Shown here: positions 33,351 through 42,275 of the stretch, piece after piece | Position numbering within the stretch: the stretch's first letter is position 1 | How the letters are laid out: every line of letters starts with the position of its first letter | Origin: DATJUF01 sp035524095 | Lineage (GTDB): Bacteria > Desulfobacterota > Binatia > Binatales > Binataceae | Assembly: GCA_035524095.1 (NCBI GenBank) | Contig: DATKPK010000134.1 | Coordinates: 35,378 to 99,377, forward strand | Reading direction: 5' to 3' | DNA length: 64,000 bases | Position numbers and translations under genes: made by a program | The notes under the pieces: generated by a model | The model's input: the letters and a program-made list of their open reading frames with translations, nothing else | Told to the model about the DNA's origin: nothing | Databases searched by the model: none

Positions 33351-35063
33351 CTAAAAATGATTCGTGCTTACGTTCGGATGCCCACCGACACTGGTCGCAA
33401 ACGAGTCTACGAATCCGCTCGCGGCATTAGTCTTGTCGACTGCCACGGTGTCATAATCGCCAAAGTAATCGGGCGCGACCAGCACATCTTGGCCGACCAC
33501 CGACGGAAAATTAGTCTTCGTGTACAGCTTGCTCGTCCAGCTTGCTCCGTTATTCGTCGACGACGAACAGGTTCGATCAATCAGAAAGTTATTCGGATCC
33601 CGATGGCGGTCGTAATAGCAGATCCCGATCCGGCCGGTCTTATCAGTATCGATCGCAGGCTCGAACTGATCAGAGTATGGATTCGGTCCGCCCTCCGGAT
33701 TCGTATTCACACGCTTCGGAGAACTCCACGTTGTCGCACCATTCTGGGATTGGCTGAAGAGGATATCCGCAAAGCCGTACACCCCGGTCGTCGACAAAAT
33801 GTCGTTGACCTCGGTCGTTGCGGTATCCCAAGCTAGATAAATATATCCGAAATTATGCGTGCCGCGCCCGATCGCTATACTGGGATACTCGGCGGCTTGA
33901 ATCAGCCCCTGCAAGTCTGCGCCGTCGCCGACCGGATTAACCGAGCTGACAATCGTCGGTGTCGCAAACGACGCTCCTTCATTCGACGACACCGCAATCT
34001 TGATATTTCGATCAGTTAGTTGTCCTCCGTTCTCTCCCATCGTTTCATAGGCAACATAAACCACGCTGGCTGCGCCTACCGCTACCGACGGCCCCTCAAC
34101 GAAAGCGTTGGGATTCGCATCATTCGCGCATACCTCTTCAATCACAGCCGGCGCACTCCAATCGGTTCCTCCATCGGTCGAGTACACCAACTCGATCGCG
34201 TAACGCGGAATCGGCTCTCCGGCGTTCGGGTCTGATTCAGGGAAATCACCGCAGGTCGTGCCCGAATAGTCTTCATCGACGTACGTTATATACACTTGAC
34301 CAGTATTTGCCGGGTCAATCGCGAGCGCATCCTTGATGATCTCGTGAGTAAAGCCGTCTTTACTTATAGCCACAACTGGCTGTCCGTAACTGCTGCCGCC
34401 ATTGGTCGATGCCGCCATAGCCACACCCGTCAGCACGTTCTCTCCATCCCACCAGGTTGCCGAATAGTAAAAATCGCTTTGATTAGTACAAACCACCGAC
34501 GGATCGCCGACAATCATCTGGTCGACATTCGTCGGCGGCGACGGCGGTCCGTCATACGCATAACTGCTGCCCTTGTTTGCCGACGTCGACGCCCCGATCG
34601 CACTTACGCCGTCGCTCCCCTCAAAGGTATTCACCTCGGCGCCCGTGTCATTGAACGTCACGACCACGTGGCCTCCGCACCATGCCGACGCCGTCTCATT
34701 CTGCGTAAACCCGGACAACCGCGTGTTCGCCAGATTCTCTGTCGAGATCGGCCCGCCCGCGGCCGCAGCCCGCACCGCCGCCGGGTCGAATTCCCAATCT
34801 TCGATCGGTTCACCCTGTAATGCCATCCGCGCGAAGTCTGGGCGCGCCAATGGCCATCGCGCCGCCAACGCTGCAACGTTACCCCATGCTCCACGCTCAG
34901 CCGCAGCTGCATGAGGTAATTTCGCCAACTGATGTTCGCGCTCCATCAACTTGTCAAACATCGCGAGCCGTTGATCGGCCCATTGCGCTCGCACTGTCGC
35001 CGCACCAATCAAATTGGCTAAACACACTGATACGGCGAGGCTTACTAGCTTTAGCTTCCGCAC
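33351..35063 (-). CDS. large secreted Asp-box (BNR/sialidase-like) protein
   Basis: Started at GTG 35063, eight bases after AGGAG, which gives a proper signal peptide (RKLKLVSLAVSVCLANLIGA, cleavage after VRA near residue 26); 570 residues. The body holds at least five Asp-box-like turns: STNGGSSYG, STDGGTDWS, SSNEGASFA, SQNGATTWS and STNNGASWT. They mark a beta-propeller of the sialidase/BNR type. Arg residues and the Tyr-Glu pair of true sialidases are not evident, so it may be a binding protein or a different hydrolase. It is monocistronic and flanked by about 500-bp gaps. Confidence 0.75.
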   Translation of the reverse strand: MRKLKLVSLAVSVCLANLIGAATVRAQWADQRLAMFDKLMEREHQLAKLPHAAAAERGAWGNVAALAARWPLARPDFARMALQGEPIEDWEFDPAAVRAAAAGGPISTENLANTRLSGFTQNETASAWCGGHVVVTFNDTGAEVNTFEGSDGVSAIGASTSANKGSSYAYDGPPSPPTNVDQMIVGDPSVVCTNQSDFYYSATWWDGENVLTGVAMAASTNGGSSYGQPVVAISKDGFTHEIIKDALAIDPANTGQVYITYVDEDYSGTTCGDFPESDPNAGEPIPRYAIELVYSTDGGTDWSAPAVIEEVCANDANPNAFVEGPSVAVGAASVVYVAYETMGENGGQLTDRNIKIAVSSNEGASFATPTIVSSVNPVGDGADLQGLIQAAEYPSIAIGRGTHNFGYIYLAWDTATTEVNDILSTTGVYGFADILFSQSQNGATTWSSPKRVNTNPEGGPNPYSDQFEPAIDTDKTGRIGICYYDRHRDPNNFLIDRTCSSSTNNGASWTSKLYTKTNFPSVVGQDVLVAPDYFGDYDTVAVDKTNAASGFVDSFATSVGGHPNVSTNHF

Positions 35064-35575
35064 CGAGACATCTCCTGACTGAGTAAAGGGAGTTGACGAA
35101 AGACCGCCCTGCGCGGCCCGCGCAGGCGATAATTCCAAGGAAGATGCCAAGCTTGACGCGCGATGGCGCGCTAGTTTGAAATGAACAGTTTCTCGTTTTG
35201 AGACATGTCTTGAATTGCGCTGATTAGCCCTGGTTCATTTGCTCGCTGATCCTTCGGGCGGCAATACGATAGCTGTTCGGCATTATTTTGGCGCGACCAG
35301 GATGACGGCCTCTGCCGCCTGTCGTCACTACTCTTAGCGCTCCGGATTTATAAGGGTGAAGTATTCTCTAGTATCGCCAACCGCCGCGTTCGAACAGTTC
35401 TTCGTTTCTCAATGATGTCATCGCCGGCCCGATGCGCGCCGATCTTAACCAGTCCGTTTACTCGGTTTGGACGGCGTGGTACTGGCTAGTCATTCATTAT
35501 CGACTGAGTAATTGCATAAGCAGTCGATAGATTGCTACGTTTAGCGCGAGATTCGCCTGAGATCGCGTTGCTCGT
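35064..35575. other. 512-bp gene-free stretch upstream of the Asp-box protein
   Basis: I see no gene. It is more AT-rich than its surroundings and should hold the promoter of the Asp-box protein. An 10-bp palindrome AGACATGTCT (35201-35210), part of a looser 18-bp palindrome, lies about 140 bp upstream of the start and may be a protein-binding site. No clear promoter hexamers were found. Confidence 0.4.
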
Positions 35576-35779
35576 TCAGAGCAAGTCGTAATGGCGCGGG
35601 GTAAACTCTTGTTGATCGAGATCGATCGAGCGGCGCGGATGCTTGAAAACCCAGTGATCCTGCTGAATCCAAATGATCACATGGGCCACCAGAGCTGTGA
35701 ATCCGCGCACTTCCAATTCCGCATTCCGCGGCATATCGATTTCTGCGTCAGTGATATTTCTGGCTGGCGTACCTTCCAT
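35576..35779 (-). CDS. small hypothetical protein, 67 aa
   Basis: Started at the ATG at 35779 (MEGTPARNITDAEIDMP). Codon use matches neighbouring genes, which supports a real gene, although the ribosome site is only moderate (GAGTGGA). An acidic N-terminus leads to RGFTALVAHVIIWI (about 25-38) and DHWVFKHPRR (about 41-50), then a polar tail. The VAH-x3-WI spacing superficially recalls light-harvesting beta polypeptides, but the hydrophobic stretch is too short for that family. Function unknown. Confidence 0.4.
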   Translation of the reverse strand: MEGTPARNITDAEIDMPRNAELEVRGFTALVAHVIIWIQQDHWVFKHPRRSIDLDQQEFTPRHYDLL

Positions 35780-35901
35780 AGTTCCACTCGCTCTTAATGA
35801 ATTAAGCCAACTTGTTCCGCCTCCCGCGCAGTATTCGCACCGCAAACAACGCGCCAGCGTCGTGGATTAGTCAACAACGATGCCAGCTCACCACAAACGA
35901 A

Positions 35902-35929
35902 AGGCGCCCGATCTTGTGACCGGACGCCT
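35902..35929 (-). terminator. terminator downstream of the enoyl-CoA hydratase gene
   Basis: AGGCGCCCG (35902-35910) pairs with CGGACGCCT (35921-35929) with one mismatch and a 10-nt loop. On the minus strand it is followed by TTCGTTTG, a modest T-rich tract. It lies about 150 bp past the enoyl-CoA hydratase stop. Confidence 0.5.
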
Positions 35930-36082
35930 CACTTATTACTCAGTTGCAGCAGTTATATATTTAGAACATTCTCGTCGCGCCATTAGACCTGACGGACGGC
36001 ATGCCGCGCCGGCCGCGATGAGGCCCGGTCACTCTAGCTCACACCTTTACGACGCAAGCCCAGGGTCGCATCGTAAAGCCAC

Positions 36083-36904
36083 CTATTTCTTCCCGGCAAA
36101 GGGCTTGTCACGTTCGCCCAGCGCCGCTTTGAGACCCCGCTCACGGCTCGCTTTCATCCAATTCTTCACTGTCTCCGTCTGATGGGCGATACAGTCGAGG
36201 TCGGCTGCTGATTGTTCCAACGCGCGGAAGCCCTGTACTTCGAGCTGGCGGTTCACGGCCGCCTTATGCAGCGTTAGCAAGTCAACCGGCACCATTGCGA
36301 CCCGACGCGCATAGGCGAGCGTCTCATCCCCAAGCTTGTCTTTGGGGAACACGCGGTTCACCAGATGCCATTCGAGCGCCTCTTGCGCGCTCATCAGATC
36401 ACCGGTGAAAAAGTATTCTTTGGTCTTGCGCGGACCCATGAGGGTCGGCCACATCGATAGCGTCGGCAAAATTCCAAGCGATCGTCCCGCCGGATGGCCA
36501 AACTGCGCATCCTCACTAGCGAAAACGATATCGCAGTGGCCCACCAGTTCAGTGGCGCCCGCCAGGCAGAACCCCTGCACTTGCGCGATCGTTGGCTTGG
36601 GCAATGACCACAGCCTTTGCCAGCGCTCGACGATCTTCTGCAGGCCGGCGCGATCGCTGCTCACCGTAAAGCCCGAGCCCGGCTGTTGTGTGCCCTGCAA
36701 ATCGTATCCAGCACAAAACGCCCGTCCCGCACCTCCAATAATCAGCACACTCGCCTGTGCATCCGCCTCGAACGCGTTCAGTGCCTCGTCGAATTCCTTG
36801 AGCAGCTTTTGCGACATCGCATTGAGCTTCTCAGGACGGTTCAGCGTCAGCCGAAAAATTTTATCCTCGGCTTTTTCGTAGATGATAGTCTCAAAGTCCG
36901 CCAT
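36083..36904 (-). CDS. enoyl-CoA hydratase/isomerase family protein
   Basis: Started at ATG 36904, with GGAGG nine bases upstream; 273 residues. The crotonase fold is shown by LTLNRPEKLNAMSQKLL (about 15-31), an oxyanion hole at GAGRAFCAGYDLQG (about 57-70) and PTIAQVQGFCLAGATELV (about 103-120). A Glu of the typical hydratase pair is not certain: the GHPA segment follows where the second Glu is often found, so isomerase or other crotonase activity is possible. It is monocistronic and acts on acyl-CoA in the cytosol. Confidence 0.85.
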   Translation of the reverse strand: MADFETIIYEKAEDKIFRLTLNRPEKLNAMSQKLLKEFDEALNAFEADAQASVLIIGGAGRAFCAGYDLQGTQQPGSGFTVSSDRAGLQKIVERWQRLWSLPKPTIAQVQGFCLAGATELVGHCDIVFASEDAQFGHPAGRSLGILPTLSMWPTLMGPRKTKEYFFTGDLMSAQEALEWHLVNRVFPKDKLGDETLAYARRVAMVPVDLLTLHKAAVNRQLEVQGFRALEQSAADLDCIAHQTETVKNWMKASRERGLKAALGERDKPFAGKK

Positions 36905-37134
36905 GACTCGGGTCCTCCGCCGCCCAGTTGAGCGCATCGGCCCGCGTCACCGCAACCGCAAGAGCCGCGTCAAGAATGCAGATTCCGAAGACTGGAAATT
37001 TCGCCGACGCACCGGCACTCGCAACTTCTTAGAGCACCGTGCTTGCGGCCCCTAGCTTGTACATAAGCCGCGCAGGCTCGTTGGCTCGCTACGCCTTCGG
37101 CTCAGACTGAGCGGTACGCCTTCTCAAGTTCGGG

Positions 37135-37893
37135 CTATGCTACGCCGACCGCACCAGCTACCGCCGATTTAGCATTCAGCGCGTCCGACAATACGCTGGC
37201 GATCAGGCTGTACACTTCGCGATTCACAATCAACCCGATATGGCGCCCGCCAACTTCGCAATTCCGGCCGCCCTGATCGAGGCATGTGCGCCAATCAAGG
37301 ACCTCGTCTTCGCGCGTGTAAATCGACGTGAAGGCCCGCAAATCACGCGTCGCCATCTCCAGGATACGCGCGAAGCCGCACTTGCATTGCGCTGTCCCGC
37401 ATTCCGGGGGCGCACCCGCAATCCTCTGCCACAGCCCCGCAACGCTCTGCATCAATGGCCGCACTTCATGGTTAATGGATTCCCAATCATTGCTGATCGG
37501 CGCGCCAAGCCCAATCACGTGGCTGACATGCTCTGGTATCCCGATACCGATTGAGCGCGCCATCACTCCGCCCAGACTATGTCCAATAATCGAGACGCGT
37601 CCGTGCCCTTCCTGCGCGATACCTTTGACTCGCGCCTCAAGCCGCTCGAGCTTCTCGCGTGGACAGCCGAGATTGAGATCGATTCCCGAAAGGTAGGGTT
37701 GATAGCCGATTCGCTTCAGCCAGCGCGCCATCGGCGCCATGATCCAGTCCCCGGCAAAGAAGCCCGGAATCAGCAGGACGGGTTGGCCGCTGCCGTGCTT
37801 TACTTCCCGGCCGTAGCAGATTGGATTCCGCAGCAGCCCTGCTAGCTGCTGGTAATAGTCCATGGTGGAAGCGGTAGTAAGCTCAAACAGCAC
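37135..37893 (-). CDS. lipase/esterase-like alpha/beta hydrolase
   Basis: A 252-residue protein with VLLIPGFFAGDWIMAPM (about 39-55) as oxyanion loop and nucleophile elbow GHSLGG (Ser about 102). ASP and His of the triad are plausibly in DEVLDW and GGRHIGLI. Three to four Cys cluster near ECGTAQCKCGF (about 166-176). The start may be GTG 37893 or ATG 37863; neither has a strong ribosome site. It lies next to the PHA genes on the same strand, so a role in lipid or PHA turnover is possible but not shown. Confidence 0.75.
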   Translation of the reverse strand: MLFELTTASTMDYYQQLAGLLRNPICYGREVKHGSGQPVLLIPGFFAGDWIMAPMARWLKRIGYQPYLSGIDLNLGCPREKLERLEARVKGIAQEGHGRVSIIGHSLGGVMARSIGIGIPEHVSHVIGLGAPISNDWESINHEVRPLMQSVAGLWQRIAGAPPECGTAQCKCGFARILEMATRDLRAFTSIYTREDEVLDWRTCLDQGGRNCEVGGRHIGLIVNREVYSLIASVLSDALNAKSAVAGAVGVA

Positions 37894-38120
37894 AGCGCCA
37901 GCTAGCCTTTCACAATACAGATTTCGGCGATACTAGACAGCTTAGCCGCTGATAGTAAAGCCTCTGGCGGCAATGAAAAGCTCACGACCACAAGCGGCCC
38001 CCAACCTGAATCAACAGTGGGAAAATACGCTGGAGCGTGGCTCCCCGATCCTGGCTGTTCTCCCATCCTGAGGCCGCGCCTCTCACTGACGACGGCATCC
38101 GCGAGCCGTCATCTCGCCGC

Positions 38121-38153
38121 CAAAAGAAAAGCGCCCGTCATCGACGGGCGCTT
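38121..38153 (-). terminator. strong intrinsic terminator after the phasin-like gene
   Basis: A perfect 11-bp stem AAGCGCCCGTC / GACGGGCGCTT (38129-38139 and 38143-38153) with a 3-nt loop. On the minus strand it is followed by TTTTCTTTTG. It lies 40 bp past the phasin-like stop and ends the PHA operon. Confidence 0.85.
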
Positions 38154-38192
38154 CACTCCGGCGTCAGTGCTTGGAGGCCAAGCACGGCAACT

Positions 38193-38465
38193 CTAGTTCT
38201 GCGCTTGCAACTGCCATAGCGAACGCGCCGTTGAGACCGAGCGCTCGATCAGCTTGCGCGCCAGTTTCTGCTGCGCTTCGATCATCGGTGCGAGTGGCGT
38301 CTCCTTGGCCCAGCCCGTCACCTTCTCCTGCATCTCGAGCGCCTGCGTCGCGAACTTCTCGCTCGCATCGATATACCAGGCGGCCGCTTTCTTAGCGCCC
38401 TCGAGGTTCACGAACGGGTTCTCGCCAAGTTTGCTGAATGCCTCAAAATATCCTTTTTCCGCCAC
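38193..38465 (-). CDS. phasin-like PHA granule-associated protein
   Basis: A 90-residue helical, amphipathic protein that begins MAEKGYFEAFSKLGENPF and continues with ASEKFATQALEMQEKVTGWA and QKLARKLIERSVSTARSLW. No membrane segment is present. This profile fits small phasins that coat polyhydroxyalkanoate granules. GTG 38465 has GGAGG eight bases upstream. It lies 120 bp after phaC on the same strand, and a strong terminator follows, so it closes the phaE-phaC-phasin unit. Confidence 0.72.
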   Translation of the reverse strand: MAEKGYFEAFSKLGENPFVNLEGAKKAAAWYIDASEKFATQALEMQEKVTGWAKETPLAPMIEAQQKLARKLIERSVSTARSLWQLQAQN

Positions 38466-38585
38466 TGACTATTCCTCCATGCCCGTTTCGGGTCGATTTT
38501 TACCGCGTCTCCCTGACGCCGCTATCTCACTAATTTAATCACTCAAACTCGTGCGCCGTGAGGCGTTTGGTCACTTTGGTGACAC

Positions 38586-39674
38586 TTAATTACGATTCTC
38601 TAAGCCGTTCGCGTCGCGCTCGGCCAGCCATGCGCCGATCTGCGGCCACAGCTTCTTCATCGCTCCCGCACTTACCACCGCTCCCAGATGCCCCGTCGGA
38701 AAAGTCAGCGTGCGCTTGTCGGCGCTGCCGATCTTTTCGACCATTCCGAGGCTTGAACTCGGATGCACCACGTCGTCATGCTCTGCGATTACGTTCAGCA
38801 CCGGGCAATTTATCTCGCCCAAATCCACCAACCGGTCGCCGACTTTAAACTCGCCCTTCGCCAACAGGTTGCGCTTGAAGATTTGTCCCGTCAGCTCCTT
38901 GAAAATCCGCCCGGCCAGCGGCACATCGCTCTGCATCCACAGCTCGAACAACTCGAACATATCGGCATAACCGTCACGCTCGGCGTTGCGGTAAAGTCCC
39001 ACGTACTTGTCAAATGCATGATGGACTGGCGCCATCGCCGTGAACCCCATGTTCACCATCCACGCCGGACAATTGCCGTAGACCTTCGTGATCAGGTCGA
39101 TCGTCGAGTCGTTCATCCCGTCCATCACGTTGTAGATCGAAATCTCCCGCGTGCTCATGTCGAACGGGATCGTCAGCGTCAGCAGATTCGCGACGTTTTC
39201 CGGATGCAGAGCGGTATAGAGCAGGCTCAAAAGTGCTCCGAAGCAATAGCCCAGCACGTTGACCTGTTCTACCCCCTCTTCGATCTGCACCGCTCGTACG
39301 GCGTTGGCCAACTCCTCGTTTACGTAGGAATCAAACCCGCGCCACGTGTCGCCTTCGGCTGGCGGCAGCCAGTCGATCAGATAGACCTCGAAGCCCTGAC
39401 TCAGCAGGCTCCTGACCACCGACTTGTCTGGCTGCAAATCAAGGATAAACGGCCGCTTGATCAGCGCGTACACGATCAGCACTGGCGTCGCATGCTTCCG
39501 CACTTCAGGCCGGTAATGCCGCAAGCTGACCACGCCCGCGCGGTAGATTACTTCGTAAGGCGTCACCGGCGCCGGGTCGGCTTCGACTTGTGAGCCGAAG
39601 CCGCGGCCAACCGCGTCGAAAGTCCGAAGCGCGCCTTCCATCCAGTAGCTGGCGATATCGTTAAAGAGCGACAC
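38586..39674 (-). CDS. phaC: class III polyhydroxyalkanoate synthase catalytic subunit
   Basis: Started at GTG 39674, after AGGAG, because it follows the end of phaE; 362 residues, the short length usual for class III. The lipase-like box is GYCFG, with nucleophile Cys about 144 replacing Ser. The catalytic Asp lies in AEHDDVVHP (near 300) and the His in TGHLGAV (near 330). It polymerises hydroxyacyl-CoA into PHA granules. The gene overlaps phaE by 14 bp, so it is translationally coupled. Confidence 0.95.
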   Translation of the reverse strand: MSLFNDIASYWMEGALRTFDAVGRGFGSQVEADPAPVTPYEVIYRAGVVSLRHYRPEVRKHATPVLIVYALIKRPFILDLQPDKSVVRSLLSQGFEVYLIDWLPPAEGDTWRGFDSYVNEELANAVRAVQIEEGVEQVNVLGYCFGALLSLLYTALHPENVANLLTLTIPFDMSTREISIYNVMDGMNDSTIDLITKVYGNCPAWMVNMGFTAMAPVHHAFDKYVGLYRNAERDGYADMFELFELWMQSDVPLAGRIFKELTGQIFKRNLLAKGEFKVGDRLVDLGEINCPVLNVIAEHDDVVHPSSSLGMVEKIGSADKRTLTFPTGHLGAVVSAGAMKKLWPQIGAWLAERDANGLENRN

Positions 39675-40200
39675 TCTTCTTCTCCTGGCGCTGTTGACGT
39701 GGCGCATCTGACGGCTTCATGCCATTCCAGATAATCTGGGCCGACGCGTTCTGGGCTTCCGCCGCACGCGCCGCCGCATAAACGTCATCGATCGGGTCGA
39801 AGCTCTCTTGTGCCGCCCGCAACGCACGGACCTCTTCGCGCAAGCCCTCGACCGTCCGATTCAGCCGCTCGACATCCTTTGCCGCCGGCAACCCTACTAC
39901 CGGCAGCAGATCGCGGAAGATTCCCGACGCCATCGCATCGCTCGCGCGCCGCGCTTGCAGCCCGATTTCGAGCGTCTGTGCCGCTATCTGTCCGAATGCC
40001 GGGTTTGCATAGAGCTCATTCGCCGATTCATTGGCGATTCGCACAAACGCGTCATAAGCCTTCCAGCCCGCCGCATACAGCGCTTGGTCGTCTTTCTCTT
40101 CAGACAGCAGCCGTCGCGCTGCTGCCGTCGGCAGCTCTATAAGAGCCGCTTCAAAGAAATTTGCCACATCGCTCATCATCTTCGACTGTTTGTTGCTCAT
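39661..40200 (-). CDS. phaE: PhaE-like subunit of class III PHA synthase
   Basis: A 179-residue helical protein upstream of phaC. Its helical central part (LETAQTLEIGLQ-like region, about 80-125) and a coiled-coil-like VERLNRTVEGLREEVRALRA (about 110-129) fit the class III PhaE regulatory subunit, though it is shorter than some PhaE proteins. PhaE is needed for synthase activity. ATG 40200 begins the operon. The Crp/Fnr gene lies divergently 220 bp away. Confidence 0.75.
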   Translation of the reverse strand: MSNKQSKMMSDVANFFEAALIELPTAAARRLLSEEKDDQALYAAGWKAYDAFVRIANESANELYANPAFGQIAAQTLEIGLQARRASDAMASGIFRDLLPVVGLPAAKDVERLNRTVEGLREEVRALRAAQESFDPIDDVYAAARAAEAQNASAQIIWNGMKPSDAPRQQRQEKKSVAL

Positions 40201-40375
40201 CTTAATTCAACCCCACCCTACTTGTGCCTACTTCCTGCGCCTATACGCTCACTGTTTGTCATCTCTAACAGTCAGAAGTTTAGGTCAGGTTAACGCCGTG
40301 TCATAGATTAGCGATGCTTAAGTCTGTCACGCACACGACCAAATCTCCCGATCGCTTCGCTTTAACCCCTTTATT

Positions 40376-40391
40376 TGTCGCCTTGGCGACA
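40376..40391. promoter_or_regulatory. 16-bp palindrome, candidate operator
   Basis: TGTCGCC-TT-GGCGACA is a perfect inverted repeat in the phaE / crp-fnr divergent spacer, 30 bp before the regulator start. Its size and symmetry fit a Crp/Fnr-family dimer site, so autoregulation or control of the PHA operon is possible. No footprint-type evidence can be had from sequence alone. Confidence 0.45.
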
Positions 40392-40420
40392 TCTCCCCGC
40401 CCTGTGCTACGACTCCCAGT

Positions 40421-41128
40421 GTGGTTTCTCATTCCAACATCGACGCCAGGATGCTGGGCCGGCTGAAAACTCTAGCTTGGCTTAGCCGAGACCAGCTTGA
40501 AGGACTTGCACAAAGCCTAACTCCGCTACGGGTGAAACGCCGCGATGCCATCTTCCACGAAGGCGAAGCCTCCAACCGCGTCTTCGTCCTTCTTTCCGGC
40601 GTCGCCAAACTCTCTTATGTCAGCCGCGACGAGCCAGTTCTGGTTGGCCTTGTCGGCCCTGGTGAGATTTTCGGCGTCTCCTCTCTCCTCCCAAGCGCAA
40701 CCCGCCCCTTTCGCTGCGAGGCGTTTAGCGATTGTCTGGTCGGTGTCAGCCGTCCCGAGACCTTCGTCGGCCTCATGCTGGGTGTGCCGATGGAACGCTT
40801 CAGCCGCACGCTCGACGTCACCGTCGGACGTTGGTGGACAATGCTCCAGCGCTACACCAATTTTGTCGGTCTGAGCGTGCGCGAACGCCTCGCCGGCGCC
40901 CTGCTCGAACTCGGGCTCAAATTCGGCGTCGAGGATTCACGCGGCCTGCTGTTGACTCTCAAACTGACCCACGCGGACCTCGCCGAGCTGGTCGGCGCCT
41001 CGCGCCAGCGCACCACCGAGCAATTGAACGATTTCGAAAACGAAAAAGTCCTTTTGCGTGACGGCCGCCGGCTGATTATCGTGCCCGACCGGCTGCGCGA
41101 GTTGGTACAAGCGTCTCCAATCGAATAA
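40421..41128 (+). CDS. Crp/Fnr family transcriptional regulator
   Basis: A 235-residue protein with an N-terminal cyclic-nucleotide-binding-like barrel (about 15-130; GEASNRVFVLLSGVAKL, VGPGEIFG) and a C-terminal winged helix (about 150-225) with TLKLTHADLAELVGASRQRT. The FNR iron-sulfur cysteines are absent, so it probably senses a nucleotide or another small ligand. The start is GTG 40421. It is divergent from the phaE-phaC-phasin operon and may regulate it. An alpha/beta hydrolase follows 82 bp later. Confidence 0.9.
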   Translation: MVSHSNIDARMLGRLKTLAWLSRDQLEGLAQSLTPLRVKRRDAIFHEGEASNRVFVLLSGVAKLSYVSRDEPVLVGLVGPGEIFGVSSLLPSATRPFRCEAFSDCLVGVSRPETFVGLMLGVPMERFSRTLDVTVGRWWTMLQRYTNFVGLSVRERLAGALLELGLKFGVEDSRGLLLTLKLTHADLAELVGASRQRTTEQLNDFENEKVLLRDGRRLIIVPDRLRELVQASPIE

Positions 41129-41210
41129 CCTACGCCGAGTCCTCGTAAGCCTCGCCGGCTAGCCGGAAGCTTCCGAGGCATGCGCACAAGGATAAGGACT
41201 AAGGATTACG

Positions 41211-42047
41211 ATGACGGCGCAAAGCAAATTCATCGACGCCAACGGCCTCCAACTGCATTATCTCGATTTCGGCAATTCCAGCGCGCCCCCAATCATCTGC
41301 ATCCACGGCCTGAGCGGCAATGCTCATAACTTCGATGGCCTCGCTCCGCGCCTCGCAAACCGTTACCACGTACTGTCACTCGACGTCCGTGGCCGCGGCG
41401 ACAGCGCGTGGGGCCCCGCCACCGACTACAATCCCGTCACTTACGTCGCCGACCTCGACGCTTTTATCAGTGCGCTCAGCCTCGGCCGTGTCAGCCTGAT
41501 AGGCACTTCGATGGGCGGTATCATCTCGATGATCTTCGCGGGTGGGTATCCTGAAAGGGTCGAACGGCTAGTCCTCAACGACATCGGTCCCGAAATCGAT
41601 CCGGCTGGCTTGAAGCGCATCACCGATTATTTCACTGAAGCGCCCACTGAGTTCCACGATATGGCCGAAGTCGCCGCTTACTATCGCGCCAACTATCCGT
41701 TCCTGACTCACGCACCCGAAGCTGAGTTGATCGAGTTCGTCAAATGGGCGGTCAAACCGACACCCGAGGGCCGCTTGACCTGGAAGATCGATCCCTCCGT
41801 GCGCAACGTCCCGCGCACCGGTGCCGCTGCCCGCCCGATAGATATGTGGGTGCCCTTCGCCCGCATCCAGGCCCGGATGCTAGTGATTCGTGGCGCCGAC
41901 AGCGACATCCTCGCCGCCGCCACCGCCGAGCGGATGACGATGGTGGTCCCGGGCACTCAGACCGTCGAGGTTCCCGGCGTCGGTCACGCCCCGACCCTCA
42001 ACGAATCCGCTGCCACGTCCGCCATCCTTCATTTCTTCAACGCCTGA
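41211..42047 (+). CDS. alpha/beta hydrolase
   Basis: A 278-residue enzyme with CIHGLSGNAHNFDGLA (about 27-42), nucleophile elbow GTSMGG (Ser about 100), Asp in RGADSDIL and His in GVGHAPTL. The elbow G-T-S-M-G is typical of many haloalkane/epoxide-type and ester hydrolases. AAGGA elements precede ATG 41211. It may be co-transcribed with the Crp/Fnr regulator. Substrate unknown. Confidence 0.85.
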   Translation: MTAQSKFIDANGLQLHYLDFGNSSAPPIICIHGLSGNAHNFDGLAPRLANRYHVLSLDVRGRGDSAWGPATDYNPVTYVADLDAFISALSLGRVSLIGTSMGGIISMIFAGGYPERVERLVLNDIGPEIDPAGLKRITDYFTEAPTEFHDMAEVAAYYRANYPFLTHAPEAELIEFVKWAVKPTPEGRLTWKIDPSVRNVPRTGAAARPIDMWVPFARIQARMLVIRGADSDILAAATAERMTMVVPGTQTVEVPGVGHAPTLNESAATSAILHFFNA

Positions 42048-42275
42048 CAACTCGGCGCCATGGCGCGCCTACTCAAGAACTGTGTTTCTCAGTTGGAGAG
42101 AGGTGCCCGCACTTAAGCACCGTTATCTTCGTTGTCCTCCGAGAACCCAGAGTGATTGCGACCCACGTGTATTGTGATATTCGCCATCAGGCTCAACGCC
42201 GGCATCGCACTGTATCCGGGACGTTCCGAGTCAAACATTAACAATTCCGATGAAATCGCCAGTACCGTCCGCTGC

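Noticed and set aside
33147..33836. 229-residue open frame on the plus strand
   Set aside because: Lies antisense to the Asp-box protein, which has a signal peptide and repeated motifs; this frame has none.
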